Origin: Faecalicatena contorta
Lineage (GTDB): Bacteria > Bacillota > Clostridia > Lachnospirales > Lachnospiraceae
Length of the DNA: 64,000 nt
Assembly: GCF_039521745.1 (NCBI RefSeq)
Contig: NZ_BAAACT010000010.1
Direction: 5' to 3' (one strand)
Part shown: piece by piece, positions 1 through 7,875 of the stretch
How the letters are laid out: the number at the start of each line of letters is the position of its first letter
How positions within the stretch are numbered: position 1 is the first letter of the stretch
Translations under genes and position numbers: made by a program
The notes under the pieces: model-generated
Told to the model about the DNA's origin: nothing
The model's database searches: none
What the model saw: only the letters and a program-made list of their open reading frames with translations

Positions 1-14
1 CCACCTGTTGAATC

Positions 15-57
15 GACTTACCTATCTCCTGAAACAAAAGACTTACCTATCTCCTGA
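15..57. repeat. Tandem direct repeat at the left edge, possible insertion-sequence end
   Basis: An 18-bp unit (GACTTACCTATCTCCTGA) occurs perfectly at 15-32 and again at 40-57, with a 25-bp period. Short repeated units near the tips are typical of some insertion sequences such as the IS21 family, so this may be the end of an IS whose body lies left of the window. No transposase sequence is visible, so that reading is inference. The repeat does not belong to the palindromic element that starts further right. Confidence 0.4.
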
Positions 58-74
58 CTGGTCACCTTTTCCAA

Positions 75-427
75 ATCGATCCACCGCCCCCATCAAAGCC
101 CCTGCCGCACCCCCCTGGGTGCGTCCAGCTCCGTGAAAGCGGAAGCGGGCTGCCCCGGGGATACATATGCCGTTTCTTTGAGCATATAGCGCGGTTAGCA
201 GCAGTAAGAGAAAAAGAGCAGAATCGCAGGACTGGAAACTGATTCCGAATCAGTTTCCAAGGAAGCCTGAGCCGTCTAAGCATCAGCTTAGGCGGTGAAT
301 GCTTCCGATGTCCTGCGATTCTGCTCTTTTTCTCTTAACTGCTGCTTACCAAGCGGACTGCCCAAAGAAACGGCATATGTATCCCCGGGGCAGCCCGCTT
401 CCGCTTTCACGGAGCGTCCCCCCTTCC
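75..427 (-). repeat. Long palindromic three-way-junction element, copy A
   Basis: A nested inverted structure of about 350 bp. The outer stem, 129-180 with 363-414, is a perfect 52-bp match. The second stem, 198-231 with 311-345, has one bulged A. Inside lie hairpin 234-258 (11 bp, loop within TTCCGAA at 243-249) and stem 261-306, which holds GCCTGAGCCG (265-274), a short hairpin with loop CATCAG (281-286) and CGGTGAATGC (293-302). The same loop and junction words recur in copy B at 24786-25156 while the stem sequences differ, so the fold rather than the sequence appears conserved. The element begins within ten bases of the stop codon of the carboxypeptidase gene. It contains no believable gene. 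It could be a structured RNA in the 3' UTR or a mobile DNA element that folds as a single strand. The orientation given follows the upstream gene and is a convention only. Confidence 0.8.
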
Positions 428-1804
428 CTACCTCTTCCGCCGCCCAAAACATATCCCTGCGATTAACAGGATGAGTACTGCCGCCGCCCCAATCCCGATA
501 TACAGTTTGAGCCTCGGCTGTTCATCCTTTTTATCTTTGGGCGTCTCAACAGGCGTATCCTCCTGTTTATTATCTATTTTACGACTGTCACTTGCCGCAG
601 TATCCCCCATTAGCTTCTGATACCCTTCTTCAGTCAGGGTGGCTTCCGCGCTGCCGACTGCCTGGCCCTTATAGGTATAGATGACTTTACCGTCTCTGAT
701 CCCGCTTTCGGTCAGAACGATATTCTTTTCAAGCTGGGAAAATTCTATCCCGTCCGGCAGTACGACATAAGCATCTTCTGTGTTAAAATTCCTGATGTCT
801 TCTGAAGTCTCCAGACTCTCAACCGGAACTTTTTTGAAGTTCGAAAAAACATAGTCCATCATGGCCTTTGTATCCGTATATGCATCGACTCCATAATCGT
901 AGAGGACTACGGCGGCCAGGTGCATATTTCCGTTGTCTGCCATTGTCACCAGTGTGGTTTTTGCCTGATCTGTGTATCCGGTTTTTCCGCCGGTACAGTA
1001 TTCGTAATAATAGTAATTCTCCGGCCAGAGCATCTTATGGTTCTGTTGAAATACACGTTCTTCCTGCGTCAGGTTCGTAGGGCCAATCTTGTACTCCAGT
1101 TTTCCCATAATGGTTCTAAATTCGTCCTGCTGGTACACTGCGGATGCAATCAGGGCCATATCATGGGCTGTTGTGTAATGTTCATCGTCATGCAGCCCGT
1201 TCGGATTTACCCAATGGGAGTTGGTGCATCCAAGCTCTTTTGCCCTGTCATTCATTTTCCGGATAAATGTATCATAATCTCCGCCCAGACTCTGCTCCCC
1301 CACACTCTCGGCAACCGCATGGGACACCTCATTTGCAGAAGCCAGAAGTACCGCGTGCAGTGCATCTTCGAGGCTTAATTCCTCTCCTGCTTTCATTCCG
1401 ATCTGCGCGTCATCATACTGCAGAAAAGAGATACTGTCCTCGGTAAATTTTACCTTATCCGCCAGATCCGCATTTTCCAGAGCTACCAGAGTAGTCAGCA
1501 GTTTTGTGATGCTTGCAGGGTAATGTTTTGCATCCATATTCTTGCCATACAGAATTGCACCGCTCTCCATATCCATTACCACGGCCGAATCTGCATATAC
1601 ATTTGGTCCCTGAGGCCAGCCCTCCAGCCCGTTCGTATCAATCGCCGCCTCATAAGATGCGGCCTTCTCCTGCAGTTCCGCCTCAGCGGCAAGCTCTTCC
1701 TCTGTCTTCTCCTGCGTATCCCCATCCTCCGCCAGCACAACTGCCGGGGAAAGGATCAATATAGCTGCTGCTAAAAAACAAAATAAAATCCGTTTTAACT
1801 TCAT
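428..1804 (-). CDS. Serine-type D-Ala-D-Ala carboxypeptidase (DacF/PBP5-like)
   Basis: A penicillin-binding protein that trims the terminal D-alanine from peptidoglycan stem peptides outside the membrane. The 458-residue product has a signal peptide (residues 1-25), the peptidase S11 motifs S98-I-T-K101, S156-A-N158 and K274-T-G276, a C-terminal beta-rich domain, and a terminal membrane helix followed by GRRKR (about 432-458). That tail anchors family members in the membrane. The start at 1804 is chosen because GGAGGG lies at proper spacing and the signal peptide begins there; an upstream in-frame ATG adds 16 unlikely residues. The gene stands alone, and the palindromic element copy A follows its stop within ten bases. 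Confidence 0.93.
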   Translation of the reverse strand: MKLKRILFCFLAAAILILSPAVVLAEDGDTQEKTEEELAAEAELQEKAASYEAAIDTNGLEGWPQGPNVYADSAVVMDMESGAILYGKNMDAKHYPASITKLLTTLVALENADLADKVKFTEDSISFLQYDDAQIGMKAGEELSLEDALHAVLLASANEVSHAVAESVGEQSLGGDYDTFIRKMNDRAKELGCTNSHWVNPNGLHDDEHYTTAHDMALIASAVYQQDEFRTIMGKLEYKIGPTNLTQEERVFQQNHKMLWPENYYYYEYCTGGKTGYTDQAKTTLVTMADNGNMHLAAVVLYDYGVDAYTDTKAMMDYVFSNFKKVPVESLETSEDIRNFNTEDAYVVLPDGIEFSQLEKNIVLTESGIRDGKVIYTYKGQAVGSAEATLTEEGYQKLMGDTAASDSRKIDNKQEDTPVETPKDKKDEQPRLKLYIGIGAAAVLILLIAGICFGRRKR

Positions 1805-2026
1805 AATACCCTCCAGATTTTTATTATCATATGCGGAACCTGCCAAACTCATTCTTATATAAAAATTATTTCATGAATAAAAATAAAATTTATTATTGAG
1901 ATTTTACTGTTTTAGATATGAATCTATACATTACATACTACCTCAAATATTGGCCGCTTACAAGTAATAAACTTTTGAAAAGGGTACAGTGGCATCCCCC
2001 CTATCCGCCAGCAAGACGGAAGCTCG
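1805..2026. other. Intergenic region, AT-rich
   Basis: This stretch separates the ThuA-like gene from the carboxypeptidase gene. It is very AT-rich around 1855-1925 and should hold the carboxypeptidase promoter on the minus strand. A TATAAG-like -10 is visible near 1855, without a convincing -35. No clear rho-independent terminator for the gene ending at 2027 could be identified. Confidence 0.4.
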
Positions 2027-2644
2027 TTAACGAATTTCTAATTCTATTACACATTCCCTCAACAATCTCCGGAATGTTTTGCTCTCCGCTGTCTTTTCAT
2101 CGTGCCCCAGAGCCAGGTAGATCATCCTGCCCTTTTTATAATTCCTGCACCAGCCCGCAGGGTAGTCTTCTCCCTGATATTGAAAAGTAAGAAAAATCTG
2201 TTTTTCCGAATCCAGCTGCCTCACTATATAAGGCTCTTCCTCTAACTGAAACTCTTTATCTCCCGGCCACTTTGCAGTACGATAAGCCAGCAGGCAGCGG
2301 GGAGGATGCGTCACGAAGTTCCCGCCGTATGCTTTTTCCAGCTTACTTCCTGCGCGGCTGATAATTCCGTTATGCAGCGCCAGAAGACGGCCGCCGCATG
2401 CAAGATAATCCGCAAGAATGTCATCGAATCCATTCAGATGCCGGTAATCGTCAAGATAACTGATGATACAGTCATATAACTGCAGGTCAGAAATAGTCAG
2501 GCCGCGGTAATCTGTACATACGCTTATCTCCCCCAGGGATTCCAGTGCCTCCCGGATGCCGGGCAGCACTCTGCTAAGCGGATGATAAGGCGCCTGTTCT
2601 TCATCCCCTAATATCATAATCTTTTTTTCCGTCAACTCTTTCAT
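2027..2644 (-). CDS. ThuA-like domain protein
   Basis: A 205-residue protein with the flavodoxin/glutamine-amidotransferase-like fold of the ThuA family. Recognisable segments are the core strand and nucleophile-elbow region GGRLLALHNGI (about 113-123), FVTHPP (about 139) and the C-terminal GRMIYLALGHDEKT (about 180). The biochemical role of ThuA-like proteins is poorly defined; they commonly sit in sugar-utilisation operons, as here. It is the last gene of the long minus-strand sugar locus and follows the SDR gene by five bases, so the two are surely co-transcribed. A catalytic function cannot be assigned. Confidence 0.8.
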   Translation of the reverse strand: MKELTEKKIMILGDEEQAPYHPLSRVLPGIREALESLGEISVCTDYRGLTISDLQLYDCIISYLDDYRHLNGFDDILADYLACGGRLLALHNGIISRAGSKLEKAYGGNFVTHPPRCLLAYRTAKWPGDKEFQLEEEPYIVRQLDSEKQIFLTFQYQGEDYPAGWCRNYKKGRMIYLALGHDEKTAESKTFRRLLRECVIELEIR

Positions 2645-2649
2645 ACCTC

Positions 2650-3393
2650 CTACCAGGGAATGATGCTCCCGTCATAGCTGTCCAATACCAGCTTTTCCTG
2701 TTCCCGTATTTTGAAAAAGCTCTGCAGGGCCAGCCTTGCCGCTTCTTCCGGATTCAGATCGGCGTGTTCTTCTTTGGTTCCCATCATATAGGTATTCATC
2801 CATCCGGGGTGATAGAGACGGATTTCATAACCGTCTTTTTTCAGCCGGTTTGAAAGAACTGCCATACCTGCGTTGAGTGCAGCCTTGGACATGCAGTATT
2901 CGGTTTCGTCCTCCCGCCAGCAGGTCCCGATGCTTCCTGCTTCCGAAGAAATACAGCAGATCTTTTTGTCTGTGCCCCGGTCCATAAGCGGGAGAAATGC
3001 CTCCGTCACCCGTATTGCTCCCAATGCGTTGACATTAAGCGTCCGAAGCATCCCAGGATAGTCATATCCATCCCGAATGTCCCGGATCGTACCATTGATT
3101 CCTGCACAATGAATCAGCATATCAACCGTTTCCACACGTTCCATCACCTTTTGAACCGCTGTTTTTACAGAATTATCATCTCCCACATCCAGCGGCACAC
3201 AGATCAGGCGGTCAGGATAAGTCTGTTTCAAGGCATCGAGTTCCTTCCATTCCTCCATATACCTGCCTGCAATCACTTGAAATGTGGTTTTTGATTCTGC
3301 ACCGGTCTGCCTCCCGCTGGTTTTCAAAAATTCCTCACACAATGCAAATCCCAGTCCCCGGTCTGCACCTGTTACCATCACATTTTTCCTCAT
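2650..3393 (-). CDS. Short-chain dehydrogenase/reductase (SDR)
   Basis: An NAD(P)-dependent oxidoreductase of the classical SDR family. The glycine-rich cofactor motif TGADRGLG lies near the N-terminus, the HCAG (NNAG-like) segment near residue 95, the catalytic Ser in CISSEAG near 150, and the Y-x-x-x-K pair in YCMSKAAL near 168. The start is placed at the ATG at 3393, which overlaps the stop of the PfkB gene as ATGA and implies translational coupling. A TTG two codons upstream has a better-spaced GGGAGG and is the alternative. The substrate is unknown; the neighbours suggest a sugar or sugar-derived alcohol or aldehyde. Confidence 0.88.
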   Translation of the reverse strand: MRKNVMVTGADRGLGFALCEEFLKTSGRQTGAESKTTFQVIAGRYMEEWKELDALKQTYPDRLICVPLDVGDDNSVKTAVQKVMERVETVDMLIHCAGINGTIRDIRDGYDYPGMLRTLNVNALGAIRVTEAFLPLMDRGTDKKICCISSEAGSIGTCWREDETEYCMSKAALNAGMAVLSNRLKKDGYEIRLYHPGWMNTYMMGTKEEHADLNPEEAARLALQSFFKIREQEKLVLDSYDGSIIPW

Positions 3394-4337
3394 CTCCAAA
3401 ATGCCTCCCGGTACTGTTCTTCTCTTTCTGCAAAATCACAGGGCAGGATCTCACCTGTATTTTGAAAATGTTCCACACATTTTCTCGTAGGAATTCCGGT
3501 ACGCCCGCCCAGGACCGTACACTTTATCGCGGAAACCGCTCCGGCAAATAAAGCTGCTGATTCTGCATTCATTCCTTCCGCTATTCCACAGGTAAATGCG
3601 CCGTGAAAAACATCCCCGGCCCCGGTCGTGTCCAAAACCTCCACAGGATAGGATGCTGATTCAAAAAATCTACCATGATCCATTCCTGCACATCCCTTTG
3701 CCCCCAGCGTAACGACAACTACCGGCGGCCCCTCTTTGGACAGAAGCCCCAGATTCTTCTTGTACTCTCCGTCAGAATAAAGATGATTGTAATAATATTC
3801 TGATAGTATAAAAACATCAATATTCCTCAGGTTTCTCTGGGTCCGCTCATCAAATTCATCCCCATCCACAACAACGGTTCCTCCGTTTTCATGTACATAT
3901 TCCGCCATCTTTTCCGCCACGGTATCCATCTGATACAACATCAGATAATCCCCTTTTTTAAAGATTTCATAAGGGATATCCGCAGCGTTCCACGGCTGAA
4001 CCGTAGATACAGATTCAATATAGTGCTTTCCCCGTTTTTCAGAATCTACAATACTGACACAAAAAGAAGTTCTGCCTTCTCGCATCTCCAGGTGCGAAAC
4101 ATCCACGCCAAGCACTTTTAAGTCTTCTACACAAAGCTTCCCATACCTGTCATTACCCACAGCCCCAATAAATGCAGTTTCTGCCCCCAGACGCGCAGCA
4201 GCAGCAACCGCATTTGCAATCTTGCCCCCGCCCATCAGACTCACATCCTGAAATTCCACCAGTTCCTCTTCTGTTGGCATGTGCGGGCACAAAATATTCA
4301 TGTCCATACAGGGGTAATCAAATCCTATGATCCTCAT
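3390..4337 (-). CDS. PfkB-family carbohydrate kinase
   Basis: An ATP-dependent sugar kinase of the ribokinase/PfkB family, 315 residues. The N-terminal GGGKIANAV segment matches PfkB signature 1, and the C-terminal DTTGAGDVFHGAF is signature 2, with the catalytic Asp in GAGD. It lies four-base coupled to the downstream SDR gene and ten bases after the aldolase gene, which points to phosphorylation of a ketose before aldol cleavage. GGAGG sits five bases before the ATG at 4337; an in-frame GTG two codons upstream overlaps that site and is rejected. The exact sugar cannot be read from the sequence. Confidence 0.9.
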   Translation of the reverse strand: MRIIGFDYPCMDMNILCPHMPTEEELVEFQDVSLMGGGKIANAVAAAARLGAETAFIGAVGNDRYGKLCVEDLKVLGVDVSHLEMREGRTSFCVSIVDSEKRGKHYIESVSTVQPWNAADIPYEIFKKGDYLMLYQMDTVAEKMAEYVHENGGTVVVDGDEFDERTQRNLRNIDVFILSEYYYNHLYSDGEYKKNLGLLSKEGPPVVVVTLGAKGCAGMDHGRFFESASYPVEVLDTTGAGDVFHGAFTCGIAEGMNAESAALFAGAVSAIKCTVLGGRTGIPTRKCVEHFQNTGEILPCDFAEREEQYREAFWR

Positions 4338-4346
4338 AAACACCTC

Positions 4347-5186
4347 CTACCAGCGTGTCAAACTGATTTTCTCTTTCAAAAAGGCCTTTGCTGCCTGCGC
4401 CGCATCTGCCAGGGTACAAAATATATAAGGTTCTCCCACATCTTCCTTTATGTTCTTCTGCACCTCATAAAAAATGGTCTGGTCGTATCCTGTTCCCACA
4501 TTCAGCTTACGGATCCCTCTTTTCACAGCTTCCCTGATCTGGCTGTCCGGAATTCCTGTGCCTCCATGGAGCACCAGTGGAACGGAAACCTCTCTCTTAA
4601 TCGCATCCAGGCGCTCCATATCCAGCTTCGGCTCTCTGACGTAATTGCCATGCGCACTGCCAAATGCAATCGCAAGTACGTCACACTCCGTCCGCTCCAC
4701 GAATTGCTTCGCCAGCTCCGGGGAGGTGTAGCCACTGTCATCCGCAAAATCTGCAAGCGTATCTGCATTTCCCACATGCCCCAGTTCAGCCTCCACATCC
4801 ACACCCATAGCGTGTGCCGCTTTTACGACCTCCCTTGTCCTTCTGACATTCTCCTCGAATTCACAGGATGAAAAATCCACCATGATACTGGTAAATCCGG
4901 CTTTCAGGCACTGCATTGCAAGCTCGTAGCTGTCCCCGTGATCCAGCATCAGCCCCACCGGGTACTCGCTCTTTGCGGCCAGTGTCTCTACGATCCGGGC
5001 AAAAGTATCCACACTGATATACTCTGTCATCTCAGGGTATATCATAACGATTGTCGCTGTCTTCAGCTCCGCTGCCGCCTCAATCACCCAATTGATCGTT
5101 TCAAAGTTAAAGGTATCAAATGCAGTCACCGCATATCCCCCTTTATCTGCTTCTTTTAAAATCTCTGATACTTTTACTAATGGCAT
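4347..5186 (-). CDS. Class II ketose-bisphosphate aldolase (FbaA/GatY/KbaY type)
   Basis: A zinc-dependent aldolase of 279 residues that cleaves a ketose phosphate to dihydroxyacetone phosphate and an aldehyde. Family marks include LDHGDS near residue 83 (zinc His and catalytic Asp region), EAELGHVG near 132 (metal-ligand Glu), the second histidine in FGSAHGNY near 178, and LHGGTGI near 207, which supplies the third zinc histidine and phosphate-binding residues. It has a strong ribosome-binding site. It sits between the FucI-like isomerase and the PfkB kinase, giving an isomerase-aldolase-kinase set. The family includes fructose-, tagatose- and other bisphosphate aldolases, so substrate is open. 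Confidence 0.92.
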   Translation of the reverse strand: MPLVKVSEILKEADKGGYAVTAFDTFNFETINWVIEAAAELKTATIVMIYPEMTEYISVDTFARIVETLAAKSEYPVGLMLDHGDSYELAMQCLKAGFTSIMVDFSSCEFEENVRRTREVVKAAHAMGVDVEAELGHVGNADTLADFADDSGYTSPELAKQFVERTECDVLAIAFGSAHGNYVREPKLDMERLDAIKREVSVPLVLHGGTGIPDSQIREAVKRGIRKLNVGTGYDQTIFYEVQKNIKEDVGEPYIFCTLADAAQAAKAFLKEKISLTRW

Positions 5187-5201
5187 ATGTTTCTCCTCCT
5201 C

Positions 5202-6593
5202 TTATCTTTCATCGGCCTCATCAGCCCTGATTCCCGTGTAGCGACATACTTCTTTCAAAATTTCACTGTATTTTCCGTGGACGCCGCATGCATGATGGAT
5301 ATACGGGCCGTACATCAGCTTTCTCTCCCATCTGCTCCAATCCTCTACCTCGACCCAGATATAATTCCCTCCGGTCTCCGGTCCTTCCACGCCTTTCCCT
5401 TCTCCAAAAAACATCTGGAAATCTCCGCAGACACCTCCGAACCTTGCAATCGTGAGATCGCCTCCCTGGATTTCATACCGCCCCATACATTCATCCGTCA
5501 ACTCCGGATTGCAGGATGGTTTTGCCAACGATTTCGGGAACGGTCCGCAATGCCACAGCAGCTCTGCATTGTCATTTTCCGGATGCCGTATGGTCATATC
5601 CGCAGTAAATGCAGGGGACTCCATCCTGGCAGCTCCCGTCAGAATTCCTGCTGTCACTGCGCCGTAAATATCTGTCTCGCAGATCACCGGCAGGCCTTTC
5701 TCCGTCAGGTTGCCGAAGGCATAGCATGGATAACACTCATAGATCAGTGGATTGACATACCAGCAGTCTCCTGCCATAATCGTGCACCCATAAGTTTCAG
5801 CCAGATTTCGGATTGCCAGCTCTGTGGCCGCTGTAATCTCCGCATGCTTCTCCGAAATGCTGTAACACGGAAACGACTGTTTTGTTTCCTGCACCAGCTT
5901 TTCCACGGCTCCCCGATCTTCCTTCCGAATACGTTCGATCTCCGTTACCAGCTCTGTCCCGTCAATGGGTACTGTATCAATTTTCAACTGGTTTACCAAA
6001 GCCCCCTCGTCCACGATGACGCTCAGAAAATCTCTCGGGCGCGGACCGATCTGCCCGATCTTCATATTTTTCACAGCCTTTACCGCACATGCCGTGCGGA
6101 TAAAATTCTCGATTCCCTGCTCCAGCTTCGGATCTTCCAGCCAGCAGTTCTCCAGATAGGTATAGGTCAGCCCCTCCCGAAGAAGCCCCATCGTCGTGGC
6201 AAACAGGCCGCACTGCGTGTCCGTCTGTCGATATCCATATCCTCCCGGAGGTGCTTCATCCCTTGGCCCCCATACCAGGATGGGCACAGAAAACTCCCTG
6301 CAAAGCTTAACCACCGCCTCCTCGTTCCCAAAGTTCGCGTGGGGCACAAACAAAGCGTCAATTTTCTTCTCCCGGAAATACTGGGCTGCCCTCTCCACAT
6401 CACATGCCTGGTACAGCAACGCCTCCTCATTTAAAAATGAAATATCCACCAGCTCCACATCGCCGATTTTTTCAAGAATTTCATCCACCCGCCTCCGGAT
6501 CTTCAGGCTGTTTTCATATGCATTTTTCGGATCCGGAAAATCAAACCTCCTTGTCGGCGCATATCCCAACACTAATTTTCTGTAATTGTACAT
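5202..6593 (-). CDS. L-fucose/L-arabinose isomerase-like protein
   Basis: A 463-residue protein resembling the FucI/AraA isomerase superfamily, which interconverts aldoses and ketoses with a divalent metal. The N-terminal Rossmann-like half includes VPHANFGNEEAV (about 83-94). The C-terminal half carries CETDIYGAVTAGIL (about 300), matching the metal-ligand Glu-Asp segment of the family, and a late histidine-rich stretch GPYIHHACG. The start is the ATG at 6593, seven bases after GGAGG; the ATG two codons upstream overlaps the ribosome-binding site. It belongs to the same transcription unit as the aldolase and kinase. Its distance from true FucI means that the substrate remains unassigned. Confidence 0.8.
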   Translation of the reverse strand: MYNYRKLVLGYAPTRRFDFPDPKNAYENSLKIRRRVDEILEKIGDVELVDISFLNEEALLYQACDVERAAQYFREKKIDALFVPHANFGNEEAVVKLCREFSVPILVWGPRDEAPPGGYGYRQTDTQCGLFATTMGLLREGLTYTYLENCWLEDPKLEQGIENFIRTACAVKAVKNMKIGQIGPRPRDFLSVIVDEGALVNQLKIDTVPIDGTELVTEIERIRKEDRGAVEKLVQETKQSFPCYSISEKHAEITAATELAIRNLAETYGCTIMAGDCWYVNPLIYECYPCYAFGNLTEKGLPVICETDIYGAVTAGILTGAARMESPAFTADMTIRHPENDNAELLWHCGPFPKSLAKPSCNPELTDECMGRYEIQGGDLTIARFGGVCGDFQMFFGEGKGVEGPETGGNYIWVEVEDWSRWERKLMYGPYIHHACGVHGKYSEILKEVCRYTGIRADEADER

Positions 6594-6651
6594 AAACATC
6601 CTCCTACCTTCAAAATCTATTTTTTATTCATTCATGGCCTGAGCATTACCT

Positions 6652-7875
6652 TCATTGCCTTCGGCTCTTCTGCCGCATACTCCTTTCTTTTTTTACGGCA
6701 GCCATTCCTGTCAGACACCCTGCTATTGCAAGCATCATAACTCCGCCAAGAAGCAGCAGGCTTGCATATCCAAAGGCTTCCATCAGCCCCCCTGCCAGCA
6801 TCGGAAAGATAATTCCTCCGAGGCTTCCGAAGATGCTGACGGCATTCGTCGCTCCCACAGAGCTTTTTGGGAATTGTTCACAGGCCAGGCCGATTTCCAG
6901 TGGGAAATTCACACCTGACAGCAAGCCGACCAGGAAAATTAAAACAATCATCATGACCGGCTTCGTAACCGCAAGACCGAGCGCCAGGAGGACCGCCGTG
7001 ACCAGATTGACACATACCAGGTATTTTTTTGTATCATATTTTGCAAATAAAACAGGATAAATCAATCGTCCTGCTGCCGAACCTGTCCAGTAAAAAGTGA
7101 TCGTAAGTCCGGCAATTGCTGATGCATCGAGCGCCAGCTCCAAATAGCTGGACATATACGTACTGATCGTCATATCAAATCCCATAAACAAAAGCGCCGC
7201 AAAACAGGTCATCAGCAGATGCGGATTTTTTAAAAGCCGGAAAAACGGTTCTTCCTGTCCCGGTTCTGACCCTGCTCCCTCTGCCTCCACTTCTGCTTCT
7301 CCCTGACCCGGCTCCGTCTTTTTCTGTTTTCTTCCAAGAAGCAGAAGCCCCGCCAGAAGCAGGAAGGAAATCCCACCGATCACGAAGTAGCTCAGCTTCC
7401 AATTCAGTCCGCATGCCAGGATAAATGTGGGAAGGATCGGACCTGCCAGAGAGCCCAGCCCATAGACTCCATGAAAAATATTCAGATACGAATTGCGCTT
7501 ATCCCCGGACAAATCAGATATATAAGCGCTCATCACCACATTGAGCAGGCTGATCGCCGCACCATTTACAAAAAATGCAGCCAGCAGACTCGTAAAGGAA
7601 ACCGAGGCCGCAATCCAGAACATTGAGACCAGATGCGCCGAAACTCCCACGGTGATCAGGGTAAATCTGGGCATCCTCCGCGCCAGCATGTCATTGAAAA
7701 ATATCATAACCAGCTGCCCCACACACAACACGGATCCTACGATTCCCGCCTTTGCCAGTGGGATACTGTAGGTTTCTGAAAAGGCGGAAACCAGTGCGCT
7801 GTACATGATAAATCCAAAAGAAGCAAGAAATATCGTTACATACATGGCTGACAACAATATTTTTTTGTTTTTCAT
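6652..7875 (-). CDS. MFS sugar transporter
   Basis: A 407-residue major facilitator superfamily permease with about 12 hydrophobic helices and a central charged loop (about 195-215, rich in E, G and Q) between the two six-helix halves. The cytoplasmic loop between helices 2 and 3 has NDMLARRMPR, the position of the MFS signature. Its start codon overlaps the stop of the upstream GH2 gene as TAATG, so translation is coupled. Together with the GH2 enzyme it may import an oligosaccharide that the glycosidase then splits, in addition to the ABC importer encoded upstream. Substrate unknown. Confidence 0.88.
   Translation of the reverse strand: MKNKKILLSAMYVTIFLASFGFIMYSALVSAFSETYSIPLAKAGIVGSVLCVGQLVMIFFNDMLARRMPRFTLITVGVSAHLVSMFWIAASVSFTSLLAAFFVNGAAISLLNVVMSAYISDLSGDKRNSYLNIFHGVYGLGSLAGPILPTFILACGLNWKLSYFVIGGISFLLLAGLLLLGRKQKKTEPGQGEAEVEAEGAGSEPGQEEPFFRLLKNPHLLMTCFAALLFMGFDMTISTYMSSYLELALDASAIAGLTITFYWTGSAAGRLIYPVLFAKYDTKKYLVCVNLVTAVLLALGLAVTKPVMMIVLIFLVGLLSGVNFPLEIGLACEQFPKSSVGATNAVSIFGSLGGIIFPMLAGGLMEAFGYASLLLLGGVMMLAIAGCLTGMAAVKKERSMRQKSRRQ

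Noticed and set aside
62..283. 73-codon open frame on the minus strand in copy A
   Set aside because: It crosses both arms of the palindrome, has no ribosome-binding site, and its sequence is dictated by the stems.
5187..6434. 415-codon plus-strand open frame
   Set aside because: Antisense to the isomerase gene, without start signals or known domains.
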